Positions 42,335-54,600 of a stretch of 64,000 nt of DNA are shown piece after piece (the first letter of the stretch is position 1; each line of letters starts with the position of its first letter). Source of the DNA: Caenorhabditis elegans (Eukaryota > Nematoda > Chromadorea > Rhabditida > Rhabditidae); NCBI RefSeq assembly GCF_000002985.6, contig NC_003280.10, positions 2,972,501-3,036,500 of the forward strand. The letters run 5' to 3'. The position numbers and the translations under genes were made by a program. The notes under the pieces are model-generated. The model saw only the letters and a program-made list of their open reading frames with translations. It searched no databases and was not told the DNA's origin.

Positions 42335-44971
42335 ATGTCCCAAGAGCAGCTCGCGGAGCAATCCCGACGAGAATTTCAATATCAAATGCAGATGCTCCAG
42401 CAGCGCGTCTTGCAGCAAGGGCAGGCTTGGCCAATGCCGGGAGCTCAGCAGCTCCAACAAATGCTCCTGGCTCAGCAATTCATGATGCAGCAGTTTCGGG
42501 CTCAGGTACGTTTGAAATTTTAAAAGTTAAATTTGAGAATTTTTTGAAATTTTTTAAAATTCAGTTTCATTTAAATTTCCCCAACTTACCCAATTTCCCC
42601 AGTAAATTTCCCCAATTTCCCCAGTAAAACATTTTGTTTTAAAAGTTTTGAATTGTTTTTTGAATTTTTTAAAAAGATTTTTTCATTCATATGGAAATGT
42701 CAGTCTGACACTGTATTTTTTGAAAGTTTACTGACATTTTTCTGATTTTTTATTTTTTTTGGCAAACTGAATTTTTTCAAAATTTCAGCAAAGATTATTC
42801 AAATTTTTTTTTAATTTTCTCGATTGGCAAGAATAAGCCTAAGCCCACATCTAATGCTAAGCCTATACCAAGGCCTCGGCTTAAGCCAAAGCCTACGCCT
42901 AAGCCAAAGCCTGAACCTAGGCCTAAGCTTGAGCCTAAGCCTACGCTTAAGCCTAAGCCTAAGCCTAAGCCTAAGCGTTAGTCCAAACGAAATATAATTG
43001 AAGTTGAAAAAAAAATCAAAAAAATGATCCGATAAGTTTGGAAATATACAATTTTCTCAGCAAAAAAAAATTAAAATTTCTGAAATTTCTACGACTTTGC
43101 TTTAATTTGAAAATGAGCTGATTTTTTTTATTTTTAGAAAAAAAATCTGAACTTTTCTAGATTTCTCGAATCGCTTCAAATGAAAACTTCAGTCCAAACT
43201 TTAAAAATTTTTATTATTATTTTTTGCAACACTAGAAAAGTTGGGAAATATTCAGATTTTTGCGTCGTTTTGAAAATTTCCAAAGATTTCTTCCTTACTG
43301 GAGCTTTTAAAATTTCTCAATTTCAAAAAAAATTTCCAGCAACTCCCCGCATCCTTCCAACTCGATCCAGCTGCTCCACAGCTTGTCAAAGCTCCGGTGA
43401 AGAAAACGAGGCGCCGAAAAACCACCGAAAAGCCCAAACCACCGCAGCCTACAATATCTAAAGAAGCACCAGAAAATCCCAAAACTTACAAAACGTACCA
43501 AGTCCCTCAATTTGAGCGTGGTGAGACCCTTCGGCACTATTTGGCGTGTATGATTGCAAATCTACCAATGGACAAGCGTCAGGAGGTAAGGGGGTCATTT
43601 GTGGTTCCACGTGGTGTCAGGCTGGTCCATCACGGTTTGATCTACAAAAAATGCGGGAACTTTGTCATGAAAAATGTGACGTCAGCACGTTTTTAACCAT
43701 ACGAAATCAGTTTCTCGCAATTATCGCAAATCTAAGTAGATCAAACCCAAATGGGGTAGCCTGACGTGGTCCCAACTAGTCCAGGTACCCGATCATGGGG
43801 TCTTGTACACCTGGGTACCCATGACCAAGGATCCTCATAGATCACAGTTTGTCTTTTCAGAGCCTCTCCCCATGCCCCACAGCTTCCCGTCAATCTTCCC
43901 ACAGCATTGCCTCAATTTTGAACCTGGAACCCCCCAGCGACATCTCCATAGCCTTAGCAATTCTCAAGGAGCACGAGACCTCCGTTGACTTGTGCAGGAT
44001 CTCAGATTCAGTGATGGCGGCGTTGAAGCTGGAGCCAACGGTTGCGGAGCCCGAGGCTCCTAGAGCTTCGATGGGGAGTCGGAAGAGGTTAGTTGATCCT
44101 GAAGAAGCCCACTAAAACGGATTTTTTTTCAGAAAAAGTACCCCGACGAGAAAGTTATCCGGACAATTTGAGGATGCTTTGATGGAAATTGTGGACGCAC
44201 CTCCAGTCAAATGCTCGAAGAGCCAGTAAGATCCTCCTCAAAAGATTTGCTAAAAATCCAGAAATTTCAGAGCCAAAAGTTCTCAAAAGCTCAACCAACT
44301 TCTAGATTCTCTAATGGAAAGAGCTAGCTCATTTCAAGCTGCTGAGCCCCAAGCTGCCGAGCCCCAAGCTGCTGTGCCCATAGCTACTGAGCCCCAGGAA
44401 AACTCAGAGTTCGAGCAGTTTTTGAAGTCCGCCATGGAGATTGCCCGTTCTTCTGAGAGTTCCGTCTCACCAGAAAATGGGTCAGTTTCAGCCCTTCGAA
44501 ACCCGAAAAAAAAATTGAAATTCCAGAGACGAGAGGCATCTTGCAAATGTTCGGGAAGAAATCGGCGGGCTCCCGGTGGAAAATCAAGAGCAGGAATCTA
44601 AAAAACAGTGAGTAGCTGGCTAGTCCAGTAATATGTCGGCTGCACTTAGCACTTCATTCAATTTATCGTAATTAACTAATTCAGACAAATTGAGCTATAA
44701 TATGTAAGTATATGCCTTCCGGGAAACCCATTAAATGTCGGCTGCAAACTTAGCCACCCCTCTTTTTTTACCCTTATGATGTTGTAAATGTCTTTCTTCC
44801 CACTCTTGACCTCCAGTCCAAAATCTTTTCAAGCTATTTTCTTTCAGGCCGGATGAGCACTTTGATGGAGCCCTAATGGAGGCGAAAATCCTGCGGGTTC
44901 TGAATCGCATGACTCCGGAGCAAGGAGCACTCATGGAGAGAGCATTTTATAATACTTTATTAACAGTTTAA
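42335..44971 (+). CDS. unrecognised protein with short helical repeats (7 exons, 383 aa)
   Basis: I do not recognise the family. Exons: 42335-42505, 43340-43585, 43861-44087, 44133-44225, 44271-44480, 44527-44607 and 44848-44971; every junction is GT/AG and in phase. The ATG follows AAATTTCAG. Exon 1 is glutamine- and methionine-rich (QYQMQMLQQRVLQQ) and probably coiled. Exon 2 has a basic KKTRRRK patch, a possible nuclear signal, then FERGETLRHYLACMIANLP. Exons 4-7 each contain a short related motif: GQFEDALMEIV, LNQLLDSLMERAS, EFEQFLKSAMEIA and HFDGALMEAKIL. Exon 5 has AAEPQ repeats. The last 20 residues (TPEQGALMERAFYNTLLTV) look like the C-terminal block of the LIN-8-like genes, so distant relationship is possible. 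A broken copy of exon 2 lies at 37565-37790. Confidence 0.75.
42832..42980. repeat. interstitial telomere-like GCCTAA block in intron 1
   Basis: Degenerate (GCCTAA)n inside intron 1 of the gene at 42335. Confidence 0.8.
43609..43770. mobile_element. small palindromic MITE in intron 2
   Basis: Ends CACGTGGTGTCAGGCTGGTCC and the inverted GGTAGCCTGACGTGG, with internal TTTGATCTACAAAAAATGCGG pairing with TAGATCAAACC. Same family as 34294-34464. Confidence 0.6.
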
Positions 44972-45025
44972 GCGTTTTTTTCATATATTTTATTAATGAA
45001 ACTTTTATTTAAAATTCATTAGAAT

Positions 45026-47287
45026 TTAAGTAGAATACGCCACAAAAGTGGCACTGAATCCTTTGAAGACATTCCTCGAATCTGTTGCGAACGTGACGAA
45101 GAAGTTATTTCCTTTTGAAATCAAGTGGAATGGCTCACGAGATCCACTATAAGTTCCAATTTTCAGCCCATTTGTTGATTCCCCGTCGTATACCGTAACC
45201 AGATCGACATTCTCCTCTGTTGAGAAGGATGTAAATTCAAGGAGGATGTTGTAGGATCCCAAGGTGGAGAGCTTGTAGCTGCAGTACACGTTATTGTCAT
45301 AGTTTTGTGGGTAATTTGGTGATGTTATAATTCCGGGGGTCATCAGGACAGTAGAGTTGCAGAATGACTCATTTGATGGGACAGGTGTCACTGTGACCTT
45401 CGGCTGGTCTGTGGAGCATGGCACCCCGGCAGGCCGCTTACAGAAGAAGCTGGACAGACCTTCGCAATCAACACCGAACCATTGTCCCAAATTATATTCC
45501 GATGTTCCATTATTCGCCATGGCAATACACCGATTCTTCGGATTATAAACTGAGTCGATATTACTGTAGTCCCACATAGTTCCATCCACCCAGGTGTTCA
45601 TGTGATCCATAGGCCACATGCCTCCAATAAGAACGTTATCGGAAGCTCTATGGCTGGCTATGTTCATGAGATAACGGTTCTCGTTAGCTGAGTGGATTGA
45701 GACTAGGTTTCCGCATTCCTCCTCGCAGATTGCCTGAGCGGTTGTGAAGGATGACTGGTTATGGGAGAAGGTGTAGCAATAGTTGTTGTAGTTGTAGTAG
45801 CAGGGATCTGGAAGAAATGAACAGTTAGGGGCCTTGGCTGCTTTTTTCCGACTGTCGGCTGGACAAACTTGGCCGAATTTTAGCAAAATTGGCAAAATTC
45901 TTAAGTTGAATTTTTTATATATGTAAATTTTAACCAGTCGAAAACCGACAAACATTATTAGTCGGCTGTCAGGCAGCCGAAAACCTTCAATACCAGTCTA
46001 AAGCAGTGGTATGCCGCAAATTTGCCGGTTTGCCGATTTGCCGGAAAATTTAATTTTCTGCAAATTGCCGATTCGCCGGATATCAATTTGCCGGAAGTTT
46101 TAGAGTAATTATTCGAGACGGAAACACTTGAAACTGTCTTTTTGAAATGCTTTTCTCGCTTTCTTTAGATATTTTTATAAAATTTGCTTACGTAGTCGTA
46201 GGAACATTCATAGGATGCGTACAATTTTGCCAATTAAAATTGAAAATTGCCGTTTTTCTGGTAAACTCGGCAAATTGGCAAATTGCCGGTTTGCCGATTT
46301 GCCGGAAATTCTCAATTCCGGCATTTTTCGATTTGCCGATTTGCCGGTAATTTTCGATTCCGGCAATTCACCGGTTTTCCGATTTCCTGGAAATTCTCAT
46401 TTTCGGCAATTTGCCGGATTGCCGATTTGCCGGAAATTTTCAATTCCGGCAATTCACCGGTTTTCCGATTTGCCGGAAATTCTCAATTCCGGCATTTTTC
46501 GATTTGCCGATTTGCCGGAAATTTTCAATTCCGGCAATTCACCGGTTTTCCGATTTCCTGGAAATTCTTTTTTTCGGCAATTTGCCGGTTTGCCAATTTG
46601 CCGGAAATGCTCAATTCCGGCACTTTTCGATTTGCCGATTTGCCGTAAATTTCAATTCCGGAAATTTTCCGATTTTCCGTTTGCCGAAAAAAATCGTTTG
46701 CCGCCCACCCCTGATCTACAGTATGTATTTCTGCTTACCCTCATGAGTTGACGGAGTTTCACACACGTATGATCTTGGCTCCGTACACGGTGCACTGAGC
46801 CACCTCCCGCTCGAAGTTTCAAAATAGACACAGCTGCCAGTGGTAACTTTTGGGTTGCCTGGAATTAGGGGCATGTTGCGTAGGTAGTCAGCTTAAGCTA
46901 ACCTGGCGAAAAGTTGTCGTACGCTGCCGTGGAGCCCGAGTTATCATCCCACAAGCAGAGATTGTTGTTGAAACAGAACAGTCCCATCCAAACAGTTTCC
47001 ACTTGGCTGCCGATGAATGAAGCTATAGCTCTATTGTCCTGAAAAGAGTTTGGGCTTGGAAGTAAATTAAAGCCAAGTTTTCAGATTCAACTTACAATTG
47101 CATTCTTCACATCGAACAGTGTTCCCTCAAATATCCTGCAGGTTTGTTCAGCACGAGTATGATAAGTTTCTTCATGGAACAGCCTCAAACATTTTCCATT
47201 GACCAGAGTATACCCATCGACGCAAATTGGGGGTAAAGATGCATTTGTGAGCTGGATAATGATGAGAGCAATAAATGCAAAAAGCAT
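45026..47287 (-). CDS. secreted C-type lectin-CUB protein A (4 exons, 409 aa)
   Basis: Exons in order: 47287-47096, 47038-46903, 46858-46739 and 45807-45026. An N-terminal signal peptide of about 17 residues (MLFAFIALIIIQLTNAS) predicts secretion. The first C-type lectin-like domain covers exons 1-3, with WMGLFCFNNNLCLWDD and SYVCETP. The second fills the first half of exon 4, from DPCYYNYNNYCYTF through NVLIGGMWPMDHMNTWVDG to FFCKRPAG. A CUB domain ends the protein, from CNSTVLMTPGIITSPNYPQN to the stop. The CTLD-CTLD-CUB order is common in nematode clec genes, many of them linked to intestinal or pathogen responses (family knowledge). I do not see a clear EPN/QPD sugar motif. The start is the Met directly before the signal peptide. 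Confidence 0.88.
46004..46713. mobile_element. hAT-like GGCAAA MITE in intron 3 of lectin A
   Basis: Left end CAGTGGTATGCCGCAAATTT and right end GCCGCCCACCCCTG are imperfect inverted copies. Flanks GTCTAAAG and ATCTACAG are similar over 6 of 8 bases, as expected for an old 8-bp duplication. The inside is tandem TTTGCCGGAAATTCTCAATT-type units. Confidence 0.6.
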
Positions 47288-47289
47288 TG

Positions 47290-48084
47290 TGAATATATCG
47301 GTTTGGTGAAGTTTTCGAGTCTTAAATACAGACTTTAGTGTGATGTAATTGCCTGTAAGCGTTATCAATTTTTGATCAAATGAACTGAAAATCAACTGAT
47401 ATGTATATAAATGGGGTAATAATAAAAAAAGCATTACAAATAGAAAAACGATGACAAATGCGGCGGTCCACACCCAAAAGCCTAAATTTATTGAACTCCT
47501 CTGCACATTTTGGTGATAAGTTTAGGTATAGAGCATTGGGCTTTGAGTTTTTAAATATACAATAAGGTTAAATTTCGTTATTCTTCATTTAAATAGGGGT
47601 CGAATGATGCCAAAATGCCCGAAAATCATAATGAAATTTTTCAAGCATTTTTTGAAAATGTTTAATTAACTGTCAAAAAGTGACAATTATTCAGTTTTTG
47701 CCACTCATAATTTTGGAAGAAAATAATAACAGTATAAAAATAACAGTATAAAAATCTACAATTTTTATACTGTTATTTTGTTTAAATTATTTGTGTTAAA
47801 ATATTCTAGGAGTTGGAACATGCTAAATTACTCTGGATTTTCTTAAAAGCTCATATTTTTCAAAAATTTGACAAAGTGCCAAAACTTTGGCTGGAAATTT
47901 TTAAATTTTTAAAAAATTCAAAATTTTTTTTTTGAGTGTCTTGTTATGATACTCGGGCTTTTTGGATTGACGCTACTCCACATTTTGTAAATATGTAGGT
48001 ATTTTCTGCAAGATGGCTACATGTACTTAAATATAGTGCATGTACTTAATATAGTGCCTATCAAAATCACAAATTTATTAAAAA
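47290..48084. other. gap between lectin genes, small hairpin
   Basis: No gene is seen. At about 47737-47780, ATAACAGTATAAAAAT and its inverted copy ATTTTTATACTGTTAT flank a few bases, a near-perfect AT-rich hairpin. Confidence 0.5.
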
Positions 48085-50931
48085 TCAAGTGGAATAGGCC
48101 ACAAAACTGGCACTGAAGCCTTTGAAGACATTCCTCGAATCTGTTGAAAATGCGAGGAAAAAGTTATTTCCTTTTGAAATCAAATGGAATGGCTCGCGAG
48201 ATCCGCTGTAGGTTCCAATCTTCAAGCCATTCGTTGACTCGCCGTCGTAAACCGTGACCAAGTCGACATTCTCCTCTGTTGAGAAGGATGTGAACTCGAG
48301 GAGGATATTATAGGATCCCAAGGTGGAGAGCTTGTAGCTGCAGTACACGTTATTGTCATAGTTTTGTGGGTAATTTGGTGAAGTTATAATTCCGGGGGTC
48401 ATCAGAACAGTAGAGTTACAGAATGACTCATTTGATGGGACAGGTGTCACTGTGACCTTCGGCTGGTCTGTAGAGCATGGTACCCCGGCAGGCCGCTTAC
48501 AGACAAAACTGTAATAATCTTTGCAGTCAACACCAAACCATTGTCCCAAGTTGTATTCCGATGTCGCATTGTTTGCCATAGCAATGCAGTGGTTCGTTGG
48601 ATCGTATCCCGAGTCGATATTACTGTAGTCCCACATTGTCCCATCCACCCAAGTGTTCACGTGATCCATTGGCCACATGCCTCCAATAAGAACGTTTGCT
48701 TGTGTGGTATGGCTAGCGATTGTCATAACATAACGGTTCTCGTTAGCGGAGTGGATTGAGACTAGGTTACCACACTCTTCTTCACAGATTGTCTGGGCTG
48801 TTGTGAATGAGTAAAGGTCTCTGTGGAAGGTGTAACAATAGTTGTTGTAGTTGTAGTAGCAGGAATCTGAAAATAGAAGGTTTTGATATAGGAAATAGCA
48901 GGTTAATGTGGAGCAGGGCTGTGCGGCTGTCGGTGTCAGCCATCAGAATTTTTCCACCATCCGCACAGCCTTGATGTGGGAAGTGTCCGGACGAAACACA
49001 TATCTCAAGAATATACTAACCAGGGGTGTGCGGCAAATCTCAAAATTTGCCGAGCTCGGCAAATTCGGCAAATCTCTTTTTTCAATATTTGCCGAGCTCG
49101 GCAAATTCGCCGTGCTTAACAAACTCGGAAAAATTTGATATTTTTTTTATGTTTTTTGGAGCACCAAAACTACTGAATTTTTAACACATATCTGGTTTCT
49201 GATTAAGTTCCGCGTAGTATGTCTGTTTAAGCATCAAAATAGCTCAATTTTTTATCATTTTACTAAATTTTTGGCTAAAAAATCAATAGTTTTAGTCAAA
49301 ATTGTACTGTCAAATTTTTGACGTGTGCGGCAAATTCGGCAAATCTACTTTTTTGAAAATTGCCGTGCTCTACAAATTCGGCAAATTTGCCGAGCTCGGC
49401 AAACGGCAAATTCGGCAAATTCGGCAAATTTGCCGCACACCCCTGATACTAACCCTCATGAGTCGTTGGCGTTTCACACACAAACGATCTCCTGTCCGTA
49501 CAATCTGCACTGATCCATTTTCCGGCCAGCGTTCCCTGAGTTGCGTAGTAGACACAGCTGCCGATGGTTACTTCAGGGTAACCTGAAAGTGTGGTGAAGT
49601 TAGCGGGGCTTGAAAATGTGTGTGGTCACCGCCGGAAAAGTTATCATAGGCTGCCGTGGAGCCAGAGTTGTCATCCCACAAGCAAAGATTGTTGTTGAAA
49701 CAGAACAGTCCCATCCAAACAGTTTCCACTTGGCTGCCGATGAATGAGGCTACAGCTCGATTGTCCTGAAACATGGAGGTTCTTGTTCTAGGAGTGTAGG
49801 GCTACGAAATCAGGGTGGAAATAGAGCACGATTTTTTTCGGAAATTGAGACTTCCGGCAAACCGGCAATTTGCCGAATCGCCGAATTTGTCGACAAAAAA
49901 ATTTGCCGACAATTTTCGGAAAATTGTGGGTTTACACATTTTATTTTTTTGGAAATTTCAGAATTTCAATTTTTATCGGCAAAATTGTACGCATCTTATA
50001 AACGTTTCTACATCTATTTTGAAGTAAATTCTATGAAAATATCCAGAGAAAAAGGGAAAACATTGCAAAAAGACACAGTTTTAGGTGTTTCCGATAAAAA
50101 ATCTCTCTACAACCTTCCGGCAACTTGATGTTTGGCAAATCGGCAAACCGGCAAATTGACGGAATTGAAAATTTCCGGCAAATAGGCAAACGGGTCTTTT
50201 CTGGGAATTGGAAAATTTCCGACAAATCGGCAAACCGGCAAATTGACGGAATTGAAAATTTCCGGCAAATAGGCAAACCGGCAAATTGCCGGGATTGAAA
50301 ATTTCCGGCAAATCGGCAAACCGGCCGGCAATTTCCCAGAATTGGAAAATTTCCGGCAAAAAGGCAAATTGACGGAATCGAAAATTTCCGGCAAATAGGC
50401 AAACCGGCAAATTGACGGAATTGGAAAATTTCCGGAAAATGGTCAAACGGGTCTTTTCTGGGAATTTGGAAAAAATCGGCAAGTGAGCAATTTGCCGGAA
50501 TTCGAAATATTCCGGCAAATCGGCAAATAGTCGGAATTAAATTTCCGGCAAATCGACAAACCGGCAATTTGCCGATTTGTCGAATTTGCCGAACAGCAAT
50601 TGCCACCCACTTTTGGTCTGTTTCTAAAAACAACACCCATACTTGCCTGAGGGTCCTAAGCAGGTCTGCCGGTTTTTTGGTTTTGATTTAAAAAAGTGGG
50701 CATAAGTACCTAGGAACCAAAACTTATTGATGTTCCACTTACAATTGCATTTTTCACATCAAAAAGTGTTCCTCGGAAAAGTCGGCAAAAGCTTTCAGCG
50801 TCATCATGATTTGATTCATCTTTGAACATCATCAAACATTTTCCATTGACCAGCGTGAATCCATCGGTGCAAACTGATGGTAGGGATGCACTTGTGAGCT
50901 GGAGCAATGAAAGAAGGAAATAAAAAAGCAT
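48085..50931 (-). CDS. secreted C-type lectin-CUB protein B (4 exons, 411 aa)
   Basis: Tandem paralogue of lectin A. Exons in order: 50931-50743, 49765-49630, 49582-49454 and 48866-48085. Signal peptide MLFYFLLSLLQLTSASL, two C-type lectin-like domains (WMGLFCFNNNLCLWDD; then DSCYYNYNNYCYTF through NVLIGGMWPMDHVNTWVDG) and a C-terminal CUB domain. Exon 4 has exactly the same length as in A (782 bases) and almost the same sequence, whereas exon 1 and exon 3 have diverged more, a pattern expected from gene conversion of the 3' exon. Intron 1 is 977 bp, against 57 bp in A, because of a GGCAAA-rich element. Intron 3 holds another MITE. Confidence 0.88.
49021..49445. mobile_element. hAT-like GGCAAA MITE, 425 bp, in intron 3 of lectin B
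   Basis: Begins CAGGGGTGTGCGGCAAAT and ends ATTTGCCGCACACCCCTG, a perfect inverted pair. Both sides carry the 8-bp duplication ATACTAAC (49013-49020 and 49446-49453). CAGGG ends plus an 8-bp duplication are typical of hAT elements (family knowledge). No transposase is encoded, so it is non-autonomous. Confidence 0.85.
49811..50610. mobile_element. degenerate GGCAAA MITE in intron 1 of lectin B
   Basis: Left part CAGGGTGGAAATAGAGC and right part GCAATTGCCACCCACTTTT are weakly inverted. The inside has repeated CCGGCAAATCGGCAAACCGG and GAATTGAAAATTTCCGGC units. Several long minus-strand frames across it are repeat artefacts. Confidence 0.55.
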
Positions 50932-51184
50932 TGTAACACAATTTTTTTCGTTCAAAAGCTTTAAGTACAAGTTTCAGAGTGATGTAAGTTCCTGTAAACG
51001 TTATCAGGTGGAAAAAATATCAACTGATAAAAGGAAAAAATAATTACAAAATTCAAAATGCTTACAAAAATCTGCCAAGTGTAGTTTCAATGATTTTGTG
51101 ATTTTCTGATAGTTTGGAGTAATTGTAGTGTTTTTGCCACTGCATATTTTGAAAACTCTAGATTTTTTGGAATTTTCAGAGTTA

Positions 51185-51310
51185 TCGTTTTGCGCTGGAC
51201 TCACGGCGTCACCTACTCCGCACGTATAGTGCGGCGCGGAACCCCGAACGTGTCGGCCGCTTTAAATAACTACCTTTTTGCACTATGTTGCGCACACAGC
51301 GGATTATCGA
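51185..51310. repeat. dispersed repeat shared with 61915-62145
   Basis: GCGGAACCCCGAACGTGTCGGCCGC and TTTTTGCACTATGTTGCGCACA recur in inverted form at 61990-62080. No coding sequence. Confidence 0.6.
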
Positions 51311-51670
51311 TTTTTTATTCTTGAAAATTCCAAAATTATTGTTCAATTTTTCAGACTTGTTTCAGCTTTTCAGATTTTTCTTCCTAGTGTACTGGATATA
51401 ACCACCTTGCACTTTTGAAGGACGTCCCAGGTCTCCTGCAGTTTCTCATGTCCTTTTGTCCATGGATTTTATGACCAATTCCCTCGCTTCTTTGACCTTT
51501 TTTCGTTTTTAATGGCGGAAATTAATTTCCTTGTGAACATCTTGTTCTTCTTCTTTGTTTGGATAGTACCCCAGGCAATTGGTTTTTAGTTTTTTAGCAA
51601 TTTCTTCGAAATTTCTGTCATAATACCATTAAAATTGCATATTTCATCTTAGAAAAATATTTCTGCCAGC

Positions 51671-54600
51671 ATGGGGATCGAACCCGTGACCATCCGCGTC
51701 GATCCGAAATCCCACTGCGCCATTTGGGCAATTTTTCGGAAAACACGCAGAAATTCACATTTTTGATTGTTTTATTTGATTTTTGCCGGGTTTTTATTGA
51801 ATTTCGATATTTTTACTTTTTTTCAGAAAAAATGTCCGAATGGCGCAGTGTGATTTTGGCTTAAATGCCACGGGTTCGATTCCCGGGGTGACAGAAAAAT
51901 TTTTATATGATGTTTGGTGACTTAAAATTAAAGCAAAAATTATTTTACCACCGCCGGGATCGAACCTGTGACTTTGTGCGCCTAGCCAAAATCCCACTAC
52001 GCCACTTGGACACAATCTGGAAAAAATGTTTTAAAAAACTCCAAAATAAAATATGGTAAACTATAAACTTGTTGAAAACAACTAAAACTTCTATTTTTGA
52101 ATTTTTTTTTAGAAAAGTGTTCAAATGGCGCAGTGGGTTTTTGGTTTGGCGCAGAGGGTCGCGGGTTCAATCCCCCGTGGTGCGAAAATATTTTTATTAG
52201 GTGAAAGCACTTTTCTAGTAAATCAAGAACACAATTTCATCAAATTTCATCATTTTCTGGTATTACTTTTTCTTTGTCCCACTTTTTTCAAATTTTATTA
52301 CCCAATAAAAAACCTAAAAAACGTTCCTCGCGCGCTAATCAGTGATTGATTTATATTTGTACTCTACATTAGGTCATAAATTATCAACCAATTGAAAAAA
52401 AAATAATAGGAGTGCCAAAAAATCAAAAATTTCCTGTCTGATGGAATGAGGAGACGCAGAGTTTCACCAAAAAAAAAACAATGAGAAGTTAATTGGTCTG
52501 TCGGACATGAAACTTGTGAAATGGTACATTTTGTGTCAGTTGGTCGGGATTTTTCCTGTTTTTTTGAATTTTTTTCACAGATGTTTTGTAGTAAAAATCA
52601 TGAAACCCCCACAAAACATGGATTTTTGTATAGAAAATGCATTTAAATGTGGCTTTTAATGTTTTTTGAGTTCCTATTGACAAAAAACATTTTGCCACCG
52701 TGGGGGTTGAACCTGGGGCCTTCTGCGACAAACCAAAATCCCACTGCGCCATTTGGACATTTTCGTGAAATTTTTGAAAATGTGATTTTTAGTTGTTTCT
52801 AACAAGTTTAGCATAGTTTAAGTTACGCAGAAATATCGAAAAAAGGGTCTGAGTACGGAAATTCGGATGTTTTTAAAAATTTCTCAACAAAGTGTCCAAA
52901 TGGCGCAGAGGGATTTTCGCTTGGAGCAGAAGGTAACAGGTTCGATCCCCACAGTGGTAAAATAATTTTTCTTCGGTTTTAAACTATGTTACACCAGACA
53001 ACAACTATTCTGCCACCACGGTGTTTGAACCCGTGACCTTCTGCGCCAAGCCAAAATCCCACTGCGCCATTTGGACACTTTCAGAAAAATGTTTTAAATA
53101 TGAAATTTGATTGTTTTCAATACGTTTGGCATACTCAAATTTACGCAGAAATTTCAAAAAATGCGTCTAAAACTGAAGTTTGGAATTTTTTGAACATTTT
53201 TCAAAAAGTGTCCAAATGGCGCAGTGGGATTTTGGCTTGGCCCAGAAGGTCCCGAGTTCGGTCCCCGTTGAGGTGAAACTTTTTTATTTTGCATGGGAAA
53301 TGTATCAAGTTCAAAAATTTTTAGAAAAATTCAAAAATCACGCCGGAAATGTTTATAGTCTAATGCAACCCGTACAAAATTTTGTTGTTTTTTTTTTCAA
53401 ATATAAATTCGTCCAATTTCCAGTCTCAAACAGGTCCCAGACGTCAAAAAATCTGAAAAATCAAAGAATTTTTCCTTGGAAAATAAATTTATATAACTTT
53501 GATTTCCCAAATGTTTGACACTTTTTGTGTGTTTTTCGCTTCCGAAAATGATGACGTGATTTTGATTTTTGGACCATTGTAAGTCATGTGATATTATAAG
53601 ATAACAAATTTTGTATACTAAAAGTCGATGACGTGGCAAGTTTAAAGATTTTTTTAATTGCGAACTTTTAATTCTTCAAGCAAAAATTTTTTTTTTGTTG
53701 TGATTTTTAGTAATTTTGTTAATTCTTTAAAATTTTCACCCGTTTCCAGTAGACTACCAAGTGCTAAATAATATAATTTTTGAAAAAAAATTCGAAAAAC
53801 CGGAAAAAACCGCATTTCTGGCAATTTTCGGAAAAGTACCCGAATGGCGCAGTGGGATTTTGGCTCGGCACAGAAGGTCACGGGTTCGATCCCCATTGTG
53901 ACTCGATAATTTTTGTTTCTTGTAAGATAATTTAAAATCCAGATAAAAATGTTTTACCTCCCCGGGGCTTGAACCATTGACCTTCTGCGCCAAGCAAAAC
54001 CAAAATCCCAATGCACCATTTGGACACATTCAGAAAATTGGACGAAAAACTGAATTTTGATAGTTTCAAGCAACTTTTCTAATGCAAAATTTACACTAAA
54101 AGTGCAGAAAATTAACAAAAATTTCAATTTTCAAACATTTTCAAAAAGTGTCCAAGTGGCGCAGTGGGATTTTGGCTTGGCGCAGGTGATCCTGGGTTCG
54201 AACCCCCGCTGTGGTAATATATTTTTTCTAGTGTATATTTCCCGATATATACAGAAAAATATGTATATAAATTCAAAAACTCATATTTTCATTCATATCC
54301 TTCCCAAAAACTGGAAAAAATTCAATTCAAAAAATAAAACCGATGGTATTTTGTATTTTAAACTCTTTGACTTCCCCATCTGTAAACAACGCAACAAACA
54401 AAAAATTAGCATAAACCTTTCCACTTGACCAAAAAAATTTGCATCCCATTCTCCTCCCGGTGCAGGTTCAAATAAATAATGGCTTAACTTTTGTGTTCCA
54501 GCGCTATTTTTTTTCAGTTTTTCGACTAGATTTTCTAGTTTTGATCTACTGGCACAGGAAAAACACGAATTTGCAATTTTTTTAAAAAACAAAAAACTCT

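Noticed and set aside
46215-46751. 178-codon plus-strand frame
   Set aside because: Translation of the MITE in intron 3 of lectin A; periodic FRFADLPEI-like residues come from the DNA repeat.
50031-50636. 201-codon minus-strand frame in lectin B intron 1
   Set aside because: Same GGCAAA repeat translated; no start or splice support.
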